A stretch of 39,213 nucleotides of DNA from Phycisphaerales bacterium (GTDB lineage Bacteria; Planctomycetota; Phycisphaerae; Phycisphaerales; SM1A02), in the NCBI GenBank assembly GCA_022447205.1, contig JAKVBQ010000019.1:1-39213 (forward strand), in the 5' to 3' direction. The position numbers and the translations under genes are program-made. This document shows, in pieces, positions 32,361 to 39,213 of this stretch (the first letter of the stretch is position 1; each line of letters opens with the position of its first letter). The notes beneath the pieces were generated by a model, which searched no databases, was not told where the DNA came from, and saw nothing but the letters and a program-made list of their open reading frames with translations.

Positions 32361-33074
32361 TCAGCGCCAGATCCAGAGTGCGTTCGGGATCCTGGCATGC
32401 ATCTGGATCGCACGGTCGGTGCTTTCCGGGGGGACGGAATCGACGGCGTCGCTCCCCCGCTCACCGGGGTTGCCGGAGATCCTGTAGTCCAGACGCAGTG
32501 TCTTGCGAAGCACGACCTCGTCACCGGTCACCGGATGATTCACGCGATCGGTGGCGTTGCTGAGTCCGGTCACGAAGATCGTCAGGTCGTTCGATTCGAG
32601 ATCGGTCGCCGCCCAGATCAGCAGCCCGTCCCGGGCGTGTTCCTTGCCCTGGCGGAGCTCGCCGATGATCTGGTTCTCGTCCTCGAGGAGTGGGTTCTGC
32701 AGGAGCCCTCGCAGGCGCCGCGTGACCTCGGTGGGGACACGACGTCCGGAACGAACGATCTCGCCCTTGTCGGTGAAGAGCTCGGCTCGCGGGGCGAACA
32801 TCCGGTCCTCACCGGTGGTGTTGGTCACCTGGTAGGTGAAATACCAGTACTTCGCGCCATCGATGGGATCGGTGTACAGGCGAAGGGCTCCGGGCTTGAA
32901 CCCGAGGGTCCATGCATCGCTCGCGGCCGGAACCACCGCCGACGCCCGGGCCTCGGGCGCCAGTGCGCTCGATCCGAGCACCCCGAAGAAGAGGACGGTG
33001 GCCGGAAGAAGCCCCCTGAGGGAGCGAACCAGCATCGCGCGTGCGGTTCCAATGTGGTTGCGTGATGTGCTCAT
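32361..33074 (-). CDS. secreted protein of unknown function
   Basis: 237 residues with a signal peptide (GLLPATVLFFGVLGSSALAPEARA, cleavage likely after ARA near residue 45). The mature part is beta-rich: LYTDPIDGAKYWYFTYQVTN with a GEDRMFAPRAELFTDKGE segment that resembles domains comparing 'ideal' and modified protein strands, then a helical RRLRGLLQNPLLEDENQIIGEL and IFVTGLSNATDRV. The ATG at 33074 has AGAAGG three bases ahead; the frame is open further upstream. Family not identified. It precedes rpmA by 155 bases on the same strand. Confidence 0.75.
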   Translation of the reverse strand: MSTSRNHIGTARAMLVRSLRGLLPATVLFFGVLGSSALAPEARASAVVPAASDAWTLGFKPGALRLYTDPIDGAKYWYFTYQVTNTTGEDRMFAPRAELFTDKGEIVRSGRRVPTEVTRRLRGLLQNPLLEDENQIIGELRQGKEHARDGLLIWAATDLESNDLTIFVTGLSNATDRVNHPVTGDEVVLRKTLRLDYRISGNPGERGSDAVDSVPPESTDRAIQMHARIPNALWIWR

Positions 33075-33142
33075 GACCTTCTCTTGTTCGAGTCGCCGTG
33101 CGCAGGAGTTGCAGTCCGGACCTCCGGACCTCTGGAACGCCA

Positions 33143-33171
33143 ATGATATCGATTGAGGGGGGATCTGACAC
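33143..33171 (-). promoter_or_regulatory. possible promoter of the secreted-protein gene
   Basis: Minus strand: weak -35 GTGTCA (33171-33166), 17-base spacer, -10 TATCAT (33148-33143). Leader about 60 bases. Confidence 0.3.
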
Positions 33172-33203
33172 CCATCTGGAGGCAGGTATCGGCATCGACC
33201 TGC

Positions 33204-33209
33204 TAGATT
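33204..33209 (+). promoter_or_regulatory. -10 box of the GNAT gene
   Basis: TAGATT, 8 bases before the ATG at 33218; no Shine-Dalgarno, so a leaderless or near-leaderless mRNA is expected. Confidence 0.4.
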
Positions 33210-33217
33210 TCACCACC

Positions 33218-34201
33218 ATGGACGACCCCAGAGAACCCGAACGGGGGCCCGAGAACACCTCGATGCCCGCGGAAAGAGCCCAGGAGCGGATCGGACGGCC
33301 GACTCCGGATCAGCTCCTGCAGGCGATCGAGCGGTTGCTCCGGTCGGATCGCCGACATGCCGAGCGATTCATCCGATACGCGAAGGAGACCCGGATGAGC
33401 CTGGAGCATGTCTGGTGCTCCTTCGGTGAGGACGATTCGATCCTTGCCACCGCCCTTGCCTCCCCGAGCCCGGGCGGCACCGCAATGCTCTTCGCCTCCA
33501 GCCCCCACGCTTCCGAAGAGGCCACGGCGATCGGCCGCATCATCGAGGCGACCTGCTCCTCCCTCGACTCGTCGGGCACCGCACTGGCCCAGGCCCTGGT
33601 GGAACCGGGGGACATCCTGGAGCAGGAGGCATTCGTCCATGGCGGGCTGCGAAGACTCGCGACGCTCACCTACATGGAGCGACCGGTCCCGAAACGTAAC
33701 ACGATCCCCGCGCCGGAGTTGCCAGACGGCATCAGCCTCAAACGCTTCCGGAATGACGACCGGCCTGTTCTCGAGCGGCTCCTGATCGAGACCTACCGCG
33801 ACACACTCGACTGCCCGGGACTCGCCGGACTCCGCTCGCCGAGTGACGTCGTGGACGGCCACATCCACTCCGGCATCTTCCGACCGCAGTGGTGGTTCAT
33901 CGCGTACGACCGGGGCACGCCGTGCGGCGTGGTGCTGCTCAATGGTTCAGCGGGATCGAGTTCGATCGAACTCGTCTACCTCGGCATCATTTCCACGGCC
34001 AGGGGACGCGGCATTGGCCCCGCGCTGCTGCAACACGGCCTTCACGTGGTCGCCGGTTCGCGGGAAAGAACCATCGTCCTTGCCGTCGACGAGGCGAATG
34101 CACCAGCACTTGCCATGTACGAAAAAGCCTGTTTTCAAAGGACGATTCGTCGCGTGGCCCTGATCCGAAGCCTGAACCCGCCTGCAGGTGGAGCGACCTG
34201 A
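33218..34201 (+). CDS. GNAT-family N-acetyltransferase with an N-terminal extra domain
   Basis: 327 residues. The C-terminal half (about 170-315) is a GNAT fold: LPDGISLKRFRNDDRPVLERL at its start, a WWFIAYDRGTPCGVVLL strand pair, the acetyl-CoA loop ARGRGIG at 261-267 after VYLGIIST, and DEANAPALAMYEKACF at 291-306. The N-terminal 160 residues are of unknown type and may be a degenerate GNAT repeat (FGEDDSILATALASPSPGGTAM). Acceptor substrate unknown. Divergent from the secreted-protein gene. Confidence 0.85.
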   Translation: MDDPREPERGPENTSMPAERAQERIGRPTPDQLLQAIERLLRSDRRHAERFIRYAKETRMSLEHVWCSFGEDDSILATALASPSPGGTAMLFASSPHASEEATAIGRIIEATCSSLDSSGTALAQALVEPGDILEQEAFVHGGLRRLATLTYMERPVPKRNTIPAPELPDGISLKRFRNDDRPVLERLLIETYRDTLDCPGLAGLRSPSDVVDGHIHSGIFRPQWWFIAYDRGTPCGVVLLNGSAGSSSIELVYLGIISTARGRGIGPALLQHGLHVVAGSRERTIVLAVDEANAPALAMYEKACFQRTIRRVALIRSLNPPAGGAT

Positions 34202-34814
34202 GGAACAGGTCGAGGGGTTCCTCTCCAACGAACGGCAACTTTCGATGGTGTCAAGTGACGGTTCCTTGTCCACAACGCATGGACACGCCCCACCGGGTTG
34301 GTGGAGAACTCAATCTGAATTCACGGATCGTCCGTAATTACCGTGCTTTCCGATCCACCGGCGCATGTGTCACACGAAAGTGGGGTTGCGAGCGGCCGAT
34401 TGCGCGGTACATTCGTGATCAACCCGCAAGGACGCGGGCCACGGCCTCACGGCCGGACCGACTTCTCGTTCAGACGAGGTCATCGCCGCAGATCGCGACC
34501 CTTTCCGGCAAGCGACGGTCCCGACCTGCCTCGATGATCAAGCCCTGGTGTTCGACAGAAGAACACCCCACCCGGACGACCTGCCTCAGGCCGACCGGAA
34601 CCAGGGTTCGAAGGAACGAGTGACCTGGATCGAGACCCCTCCCCCCCTTGGGACAGGCGGCCTGATCCGGCAAGGTGGAATGGAATCGCAGACATGTCAC
34701 GGTCTCCCGGTTGTTCCCGCAGCAGCACGGAAGGGTGTCTCATTGCACCAACCCGAGCAGCCGCCATCCCGCCAGGACACCATCCCTCGAAGCCCCTGCA
34801 CCCTCGAGATACAC
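34202..34814 (+). other. 613-base gene-free region upstream of dnaA
   Basis: No convincing protein gene on either strand. It holds one DnaA-box-like TTGTCCACA (34266-34274, one mismatch to TTATCCACA), a promoter-like pair at 34386-34413, and then several adjacent short inverted repeats between about 34430 and 34480 (CCCGC/GCGGG, CGGCC/GGCCG, CTCGT/ACGAG) that would give a structured RNA. It could be a long dnaA leader, a small RNA gene, or part of an origin. No known RNA family was recognised. Confidence 0.5.
34386..34413 (+). promoter_or_regulatory. promoter-like element in the dnaA upstream region
   Basis: TTGCGA (34386-34391), 16-base spacer, TACATT (34408-34413). Predicted start near 34420, 395 bases before dnaA. 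Confidence 0.4.
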
Positions 34815-36281
34815 ATGGCGCGCATGACCGAAACCCTCAATCGACCCTCGGCAGCACAGGATCACTCGATCTCCAACCGACTGGCAGATCGAATCGGACA
34901 GCATCGCTACGGCATGTGGTTCGATCACACCACCCACATGACCGTGGAGGGTGCCCGCGTCGACGTCGCGGCGGAAAGCCAGTTCGTCGCGGACTGGATC
35001 GGCAGGCACTTCCGACGTGACCTGGAAGAGGTCGCACGCCAGGCACTCGGGGAGGAAGCCTCGGTGGGACTCCGGGTCGCACCGGAGATGTTCACCAAGA
35101 CGACCGGTCAGGAAGCCGAGCAGCAGGGTTCGACCACCACGCGCCAGAAGCACGGCCCCGCCGCACGACAAGGAGCCCGCGATGGTGCTCCCAAGGGCGG
35201 CGTCGGCTCCCGACGCCAGCAGCTCCGTCGCCTCGAGGAGTTCGTGGTGGGCACCTCCAATCGGCTCGCCTACCAGACATCCCTGGCACTCGCCGAGGAC
35301 CCGGAGACCGCACCCCCCATCCTCTTCGTCCATGGAGAGTGCGGAGTCGGCAAGACGCACCTCCTCCAGGGAGTCGTCGAACACCGGGCGAAGTCCACTC
35401 CCGGCCAGTCGGTCAGGTACGTCACGGGCGAGGAGTTCACCAACGAATACATCGCAGCGGTCCGGAGCGGGAAGATCGACGGCTTCCGCGCGAAGATGCG
35501 TCGCCTCGACCTGCTGGCGATCGATGACATCCACTTCCTGAGCAACAAGAACGCGACCCAGAACGAGTTCCTGCACACCCTGGATGCGATCGGACTCGGC
35601 GGCTCCTCGATCCTCCTGGCCTCCGACGAACACCCCAGGCAGATCAGTCGCTTCAGCACCGCGCTGACCAGCAGGTTCCTCGCCGGGATGGTCGTGCGCA
35701 TCGAGCGGCCGGAACTCGCGATGCGGGAGCAGCTCGTCCGTCAGATGGCCGGTGACCGCAGCCTCGACCTCACCGACGCCGCAGCGTCGCTGCTCGCCAG
35801 CCGGTTCACCGGTTCGATCCGGGAACTCCGGGGCGGCATCACCAAGCTCGCCGCGCTTCGTCGACTGGACGGCACCAGACGCGATGCGGTCGGCGCGATC
35901 ATGGTCGAGCAGATGCTCGAGGGCGAATCCGCCCCCGGGCCACGCACGCCGGTCCGGCTGGCCGAGATCATCGAAGCCGTCTGCACCAGGATCGGTGTGG
36001 AATCCGACGAACTTCTGGGCCGTGGACGACACCGCCGGGTGGTTCTTGCCCGAGGCCTGGTGGTGCACCTGGCGCGCGAGCTGACCACGCTCAGTTTTCC
36101 CGAGATCGCTCGAGGTCTTGGACGCGAGAATCACTCCACCGTCCACACCGCGGCCAGACGGATCCTGAGGAATCTCCAGGCCAACACCCCGCTCGCACTG
36201 CCCGGTGTCGGAGAGGGTTCCCTCCGCGAGTTCGTCGAGCAGCTGAAGTACGACGTGGTTCGCCGTTCCTCGTCCCGCTGA
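34815..36281 (+). CDS. dnaA: chromosomal replication initiator DnaA
   Basis: 488 residues. Opens the replication origin and acts as a transcription factor. Domain I is about 18-90 (NRLADRIGQHRYGMWFDHTT), then a short Gln/Lys-rich domain II. Domain III has EEFVVGTSNRLAY, Walker A GECGVGKTH at 174-182 and Walker B LLAIDDIH at 233-240. Domain IV carries the DNA-binding signature GRENHSTVHTA at about 436-446, where most bacteria have G.RDHSTV. The open frame begins at 34548 but the added residues are not DnaA-like; the ATG at 34815 is used. No dnaN or rpmH adjoins it. Confidence 0.95.
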   Translation: MARMTETLNRPSAAQDHSISNRLADRIGQHRYGMWFDHTTHMTVEGARVDVAAESQFVADWIGRHFRRDLEEVARQALGEEASVGLRVAPEMFTKTTGQEAEQQGSTTTRQKHGPAARQGARDGAPKGGVGSRRQQLRRLEEFVVGTSNRLAYQTSLALAEDPETAPPILFVHGECGVGKTHLLQGVVEHRAKSTPGQSVRYVTGEEFTNEYIAAVRSGKIDGFRAKMRRLDLLAIDDIHFLSNKNATQNEFLHTLDAIGLGGSSILLASDEHPRQISRFSTALTSRFLAGMVVRIERPELAMREQLVRQMAGDRSLDLTDAAASLLASRFTGSIRELRGGITKLAALRRLDGTRRDAVGAIMVEQMLEGESAPGPRTPVRLAEIIEAVCTRIGVESDELLGRGRHRRVVLARGLVVHLARELTTLSFPEIARGLGRENHSTVHTAARRILRNLQANTPLALPGVGEGSLREFVEQLKYDVVRRSSSR

Positions 36282-36305
36282 GCCGATTCGAGACGCCGCC
36301 TGGTG

Positions 36306-36311
36306 TACACT
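36306..36311 (+). promoter_or_regulatory. -10 box of the gene at 36318
   Basis: TACACT exactly 6 bases before the ATG; same sequence and spacing as mutS. Confidence 0.45.
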
Positions 36312-36317
36312 CCGTGG

Positions 36318-37808
36318 ATGCCCGCCAGGTCGACCATGCTGTTCATCATGATGCTTCTCTCAGGTGCCCTGACACCACCGGGTGCCGCGCAGGGCTACCT
36401 CGAGGTCGACAGCTTCGATTCCTCCCTCGCAGCCCTGGACAAGGCGCTGCAGAAGACCGCGGACGGCAGCAATCACTCGATCCTCCTCGCCCTGAGGCAA
36501 CTCAGGGACGAAGGCATGCAACCGATCTTCCAGAGCCTCCTGCTCTCGGACGACACGGCGCTGAGGGTCGACGGCCTTCTGGCACTGGCGGAGATCGGCA
36601 CGGGCACGATCGATCCGTTCCTGATGAAGACGTTCACGCCGGAACAACGGATGATCACGATCCTCGCGGCGATCGACCTCGAACTCATGGATGGCGACAC
36701 CATCACCACGATCCTCGAGTTTCCGGATCTTCGAGCGGTCGAGTTCATCAACCTCGCGGTGATCGGTCGATCGATGGGTGTCGAGCCATCGAAGGAACGA
36801 CTGCAATCACTGGCGAGCTCCGAGGACGTCACGACCCGATGCATGGCCGCGATCCTGCTCGCGGAACTCAAGATTGACGCCACGCCGTTGAACGACCGCA
36901 TCGACGAGTACTCGTCGCTCGACATCGCCCGACGCGAGCGCTTGACGGCGGCACTCTCCGATCTGGGGTCCAGGCAGTCGTTGCCCAGTGCACTCCCGCT
37001 CCTCAAGGTGATGGCGGATGACGAGGCACTCTCCCGAGGAACGAGACTGGCCGCAGTCGATGCCTGCCTGGCATGCGACTGCCCGGAAGGCACTGCGATC
37101 TGGTTGCGTATGGCCGGCAAGAGTCTCACGTCGGGTGACCGCATGCGCCTGGGCATCATGGGTCTCGACCGACAGGTCATGCTGGAGGACTGGACCCCGT
37201 TCCGTGACGGCAGGCGGTTCAACGACCTGATCGCGGACGCCGGGGAGGCGGTCGCGTCTCAAGAGGGACTGACCGCGGCCACCACCGCACTGATTCGGGC
37301 ACGCAATCCCATCCTGATGGACGGCGCACTCGCGATCGCGGAACGTTCCGATCCGGACGCCTCCGAGGAGGTCTGGAACGCCATCATCGAGGCATCGATC
37401 GAGGTCCCGAAGATCAGGCCGGTCGCCGTCCGCGTGGTGACGATGCTCGCAGACCGGAAGGCCGCCTGTCTGGAGGGCGTGGTCGAGCGGCTGCGAACTG
37501 CCACCGATGCAACGGTCGGCGAAGTGGCGATGATCGGCCTGCTGAATGCAGAACCAGAGGACTCCACCGCACATGCCGAACGCTACAGGGACCATCCAAG
37601 TCGTACAGTTCGATCCTTGGCGGTCGTGCTCGAGGCACGGAACAACAAGGATGAACTCGACCGGAAGTCCCTGGACGAACTTGCCGGCGTCGCCTCGGGG
37701 GCCGGGCGAGTCGATCCGGCCATGCGAGCGGTAGCGGCCTGGCTGTGGCTGAAGCACAGCAAGCAACACGAACGAGCGGTCGCCCGGATCGTGAGCGAGG
37801 CATCATGA
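36318..37808 (+). CDS. secreted helical-repeat-like protein of unknown function
   Basis: 496 residues. Signal peptide (STMLFIMMLLSGALTPPGAAQG, cleavage likely after the AAQ). The mature protein is built of helix pairs with HEAT-like spacing: ALRQLRDEGMQPIFQSLLLS, LRVDGLLALAEIGTG, MITILAAIDLELMDG, TRCMAAILLAELK, GTRLAAVDACLACDC, and near the end RTVRSLAVVLEARN. Such solenoids usually mediate protein contacts outside the cytoplasm. The frame opens at a GTG at 36303, but the ATG at 36318 suits the signal peptide and promoter better. Followed after 46 bases by the DegT-like gene. Confidence 0.75.
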   Translation: MPARSTMLFIMMLLSGALTPPGAAQGYLEVDSFDSSLAALDKALQKTADGSNHSILLALRQLRDEGMQPIFQSLLLSDDTALRVDGLLALAEIGTGTIDPFLMKTFTPEQRMITILAAIDLELMDGDTITTILEFPDLRAVEFINLAVIGRSMGVEPSKERLQSLASSEDVTTRCMAAILLAELKIDATPLNDRIDEYSSLDIARRERLTAALSDLGSRQSLPSALPLLKVMADDEALSRGTRLAAVDACLACDCPEGTAIWLRMAGKSLTSGDRMRLGIMGLDRQVMLEDWTPFRDGRRFNDLIADAGEAVASQEGLTAATTALIRARNPILMDGALAIAERSDPDASEEVWNAIIEASIEVPKIRPVAVRVVTMLADRKAACLEGVVERLRTATDATVGEVAMIGLLNAEPEDSTAHAERYRDHPSRTVRSLAVVLEARNNKDELDRKSLDELAGVASGAGRVDPAMRAVAAWLWLKHSKQHERAVARIVSEAS

Positions 37809-37854
37809 TCATCATGGAACAAGGCAAGAACTCCAGCCCGACAAGGGTGGAAGC

Positions 37855-38997
37855 ATGGGGCAGCACCAGGTGAGCGACGCCATCCCCCTGAGACATGTCG
37901 AACTCAAGGCAGAAGAAGTCGAGGCCATGGCCCGCATGCTCCGCGGCGCGTCGGAAGGTGCGACCGTCGATGCCTTCGAGGAGGCATTTGCGGCCTCCAT
38001 GGGCCGGACCTGCTGCGTGAGCACCACCTCCGGCGGCACCGCGGTCGAGATCGCACTCGCGGCATGCGGCGTTCAACGCGGAGATCGGGTGCTGGTCCCC
38101 GCGATCGGTGCGAGCGCGGCCATCGCGGCGACCTCACGTCTCGGCGCGATCCCCGTCTGCGTCGATGTCGTCCCCCAGACCCTCTGCATGCGTGCCGAGG
38201 ATGCGGAGAAGCGACTCGATGAATCGGTGAAGGCGATCGTCGGCAGCGCGGACCTCGGCAGTCCCGCGGGCCTCGACGGGCTGGCACGCCTCGCGACGCG
38301 TTCGGAACTCCCGATGATCGAGCTGGTCGGTGCCGCGATCGGTGGCAGCGTCGGCGGCGAGCAGGTCGGACTGTTCGGGAGGATCGCGGTCTTCGACTTC
38401 TCCCCGGCCAGCGCCCTCTCGACCGGAACCGGCGGCGCGATCCTCACCAACGCGGACAACCTCGCGGACACCATGCGTGCCCTTCGTGACGGGCGGCGTG
38501 CCGTCGACGCCAACGGCGAACTGATCGTCAACGCCGCCGCGATGGATGCCCCGCTCGACGACCTCAGGGCGAGTCTCGGGCTCATCAGGCTCGGCGGGAT
38601 CGCCAACAGCATCGAGGTCCGGAAGGACATCGCGGCCTGCTACTTCCGCAGGTTGAGCGGCAACACCGACCTGATCCTTCAGGCCATGCCCGACGGAATC
38701 GAGACCAGCTGGTGCAGGATGATCGTCCGCCTCAGCGACCAGTACTCGCGCGAGGAGCGCGACGAGGTGATCGAGGGCATGGGACGGCACGAGATCGGGG
38801 TCAGCCCGGGCGTGCAGCTGGCTTCCGAGACCATCGCACCCGCAGAGGTCCTCGGCCTCCCCTGTCCGATCGCCGAACGCGCAGCCGATCGGTCGATCTC
38901 GCTTCCACTTCACAACACGCTCGAGGACCGGGAGATCGACCTGGTCTGCCAGACGCTCGAGTTGATGATGCAGCGCACCAGCTTCAGGAGAAGCTGA
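37855..38997 (+). CDS. DegT/DnrJ/EryC1/StrS-like protein lacking the PLP lysine
   Basis: 380 residues with the fold-type-I sugar-aminotransferase layout: IPLRHVELKAEEVEAM at the start, VSTTSGGTAVEIALAACGVQRG (SGT phosphate-binding region), DRVLVPAIGASAAIAATSRLGAIPV, then FDFSPASALSTGTGGAI. In the last motif family members carry the PLP lysine (F-S-F-x-x-x-K); here S186 occupies that place. The aspartate that holds the PLP nitrogen (IEDaa) is L157. The protein is full length and undamaged, so it is probably a non-catalytic homologue or one with another chemistry. The ATG is preceded by GTGGAAG. Confidence 0.85.
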   Translation: MGQHQVSDAIPLRHVELKAEEVEAMARMLRGASEGATVDAFEEAFAASMGRTCCVSTTSGGTAVEIALAACGVQRGDRVLVPAIGASAAIAATSRLGAIPVCVDVVPQTLCMRAEDAEKRLDESVKAIVGSADLGSPAGLDGLARLATRSELPMIELVGAAIGGSVGGEQVGLFGRIAVFDFSPASALSTGTGGAILTNADNLADTMRALRDGRRAVDANGELIVNAAAMDAPLDDLRASLGLIRLGGIANSIEVRKDIAACYFRRLSGNTDLILQAMPDGIETSWCRMIVRLSDQYSREERDEVIEGMGRHEIGVSPGVQLASETIAPAEVLGLPCPIAERAADRSISLPLHNTLEDREIDLVCQTLELMMQRTSFRRS

Positions 38998-39003
38998 CCG
39001 AAT

Positions 39004-39019
39004 TCGAGGGGGCCCTCGA
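39004..39019. terminator. hairpin between convergent DegT-like gene and guaA
   Basis: 7-bp inverted repeat TCGAGGG / CCCTCGA with a 2-base loop, in the 33 bases between the two stops. Probably a bidirectional terminator; no U-run. Confidence 0.4.
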
Positions 39020-39030
39020 TCCGCCGGAGC

Positions 39031-39213
39031 TCACTCCCACTCGATGGTGGCGGGCGGCTTCGAGGAGATGTCGTAGACCACGCGGTTGACGCCCTTCACC
39101 TCGTTGATGATCCGGTTCGAGATCGAGGCGAGGACGTCGTAGGGAATGCGCGCCCAGTCCGCGGTCATGAAGTCCTGGGTCTCGACGGCGCGGATCGCGA
39201 CCACCGAGTCGTA
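39031..39213 (-). CDS. guaA: GMP synthase (glutamine-hydrolysing), C-terminal 60 residues
   Basis: Open to the window edge on the minus strand; the N-terminal 85-90 percent lies outside. The visible end shows [39 protein letters not shown], and the closing [18 protein letters not shown], the conserved C-terminus of GuaA that forms the dimer interface and closes the XMP site. Converts XMP to GMP with ATP and glutamine. Convergent with the DegT-like gene, 33 bases apart. Confidence 0.96.
   Translation of the reverse strand, partial: YDSVVAIRAVETQDFMTADWARIPYDVLASISNRIINEVKGVNRVVYDISSKPPATIEWE

Noticed and set aside
34548-34814. N-terminal extension of dnaA by 89 codons
   Set aside because: Low-complexity, Pro/Arg-rich sequence without DnaA similarity; domain I begins soon after the ATG at 34815.
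34202-34814. Firm call of a replication origin next to dnaA
   Set aside because: Only one DnaA-box-like site is visible and there is no AT-rich unwinding stretch; reported only as a possibility.
37805-37873. 22-codon frame between the solenoid gene and the DegT-like gene, starting in an ATGA overlap
   Set aside because: Very short, no ribosome-binding site, and out of frame with the next gene; likely chance.

Overview
High-GC, almost fully coding bacterial chromosome segment with no mobile DNA. Outer-membrane genes (lpxA, an OmpH/Skp-like chaperone), a long-form PurF, many secreted proteins of unknown function and a ParA ATPase fused to a carbohydrate-binding module suggest a Gram-negative member of the Planctomycetota, perhaps a Phycisphaerae relative. 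That placement is an inference from gene content and protein character, not from a phylogenetic marker.

Layout. (1) 1-980: 3' part of an M19 dipeptidase. (2) 1004-5935, minus strand: an operon running membrane protein, aroB, a ParA-CBM48 fusion, then a MinD-like protein without a P-loop; two of the three junctions are 4-base ATGA overlaps. (3) 6042-6116: tRNA-Glu(TTC). (4) 6274-10390, plus strand: a small membrane protein, then a tightly coupled series of nucleoside phosphorylase-like protein, nadD, rimO and a lipoprotein. (5) 10552-13140: lepA and an OmpH-like protein. (6) lipB (minus) and lpxA (plus) diverge from a 42-base gap; lpxA is followed by a WalJ/YycJ-type metallo-hydrolase and a long PurF. 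(7) rpsD, then a large SurA/PpiD-like membrane-anchored protein, ending at a 20-bp-stem bidirectional terminator. (8) Minus strand: ileS plus a free tRNA-binding-domain protein; a ZIP metal transporter plus a 60-residue protein. (9) tRNA-Ala(CGC) and mutS, then a 39-codon ORF coupled to a thioredoxin-like protein. (10) Minus strand: rpmA, obgE and a membrane protein; also a secreted protein. (11) Plus strand: a GNAT acetyltransferase, a 613-base gene-free stretch, dnaA, a secreted protein of unknown function, and a DegT-like protein lacking its PLP lysine. (12) 39031-39213: C-terminus of guaA on the minus strand.

Much of the content is housekeeping: translation (lepA, rpsD, rpmA, ileS, rimO, two tRNAs), replication and repair (dnaA, mutS), cofactor, purine and aromatic metabolism (nadD, lipB, purF, guaA, aroB), and envelope (lpxA, OmpH-like, SurA-like). 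The less ordinary items are the ParA-CBM48 fusion with its P-loop-less partner, the DegT homologue that has lost both signature PLP residues, an IleS with a broken C-terminal zinc module next to a free tRNA-binding protein, and a recurring promoter arrangement. In that arrangement a TAnnnT box lies exactly 6 bases before the start codon at five genes, which predicts leaderless mRNAs.
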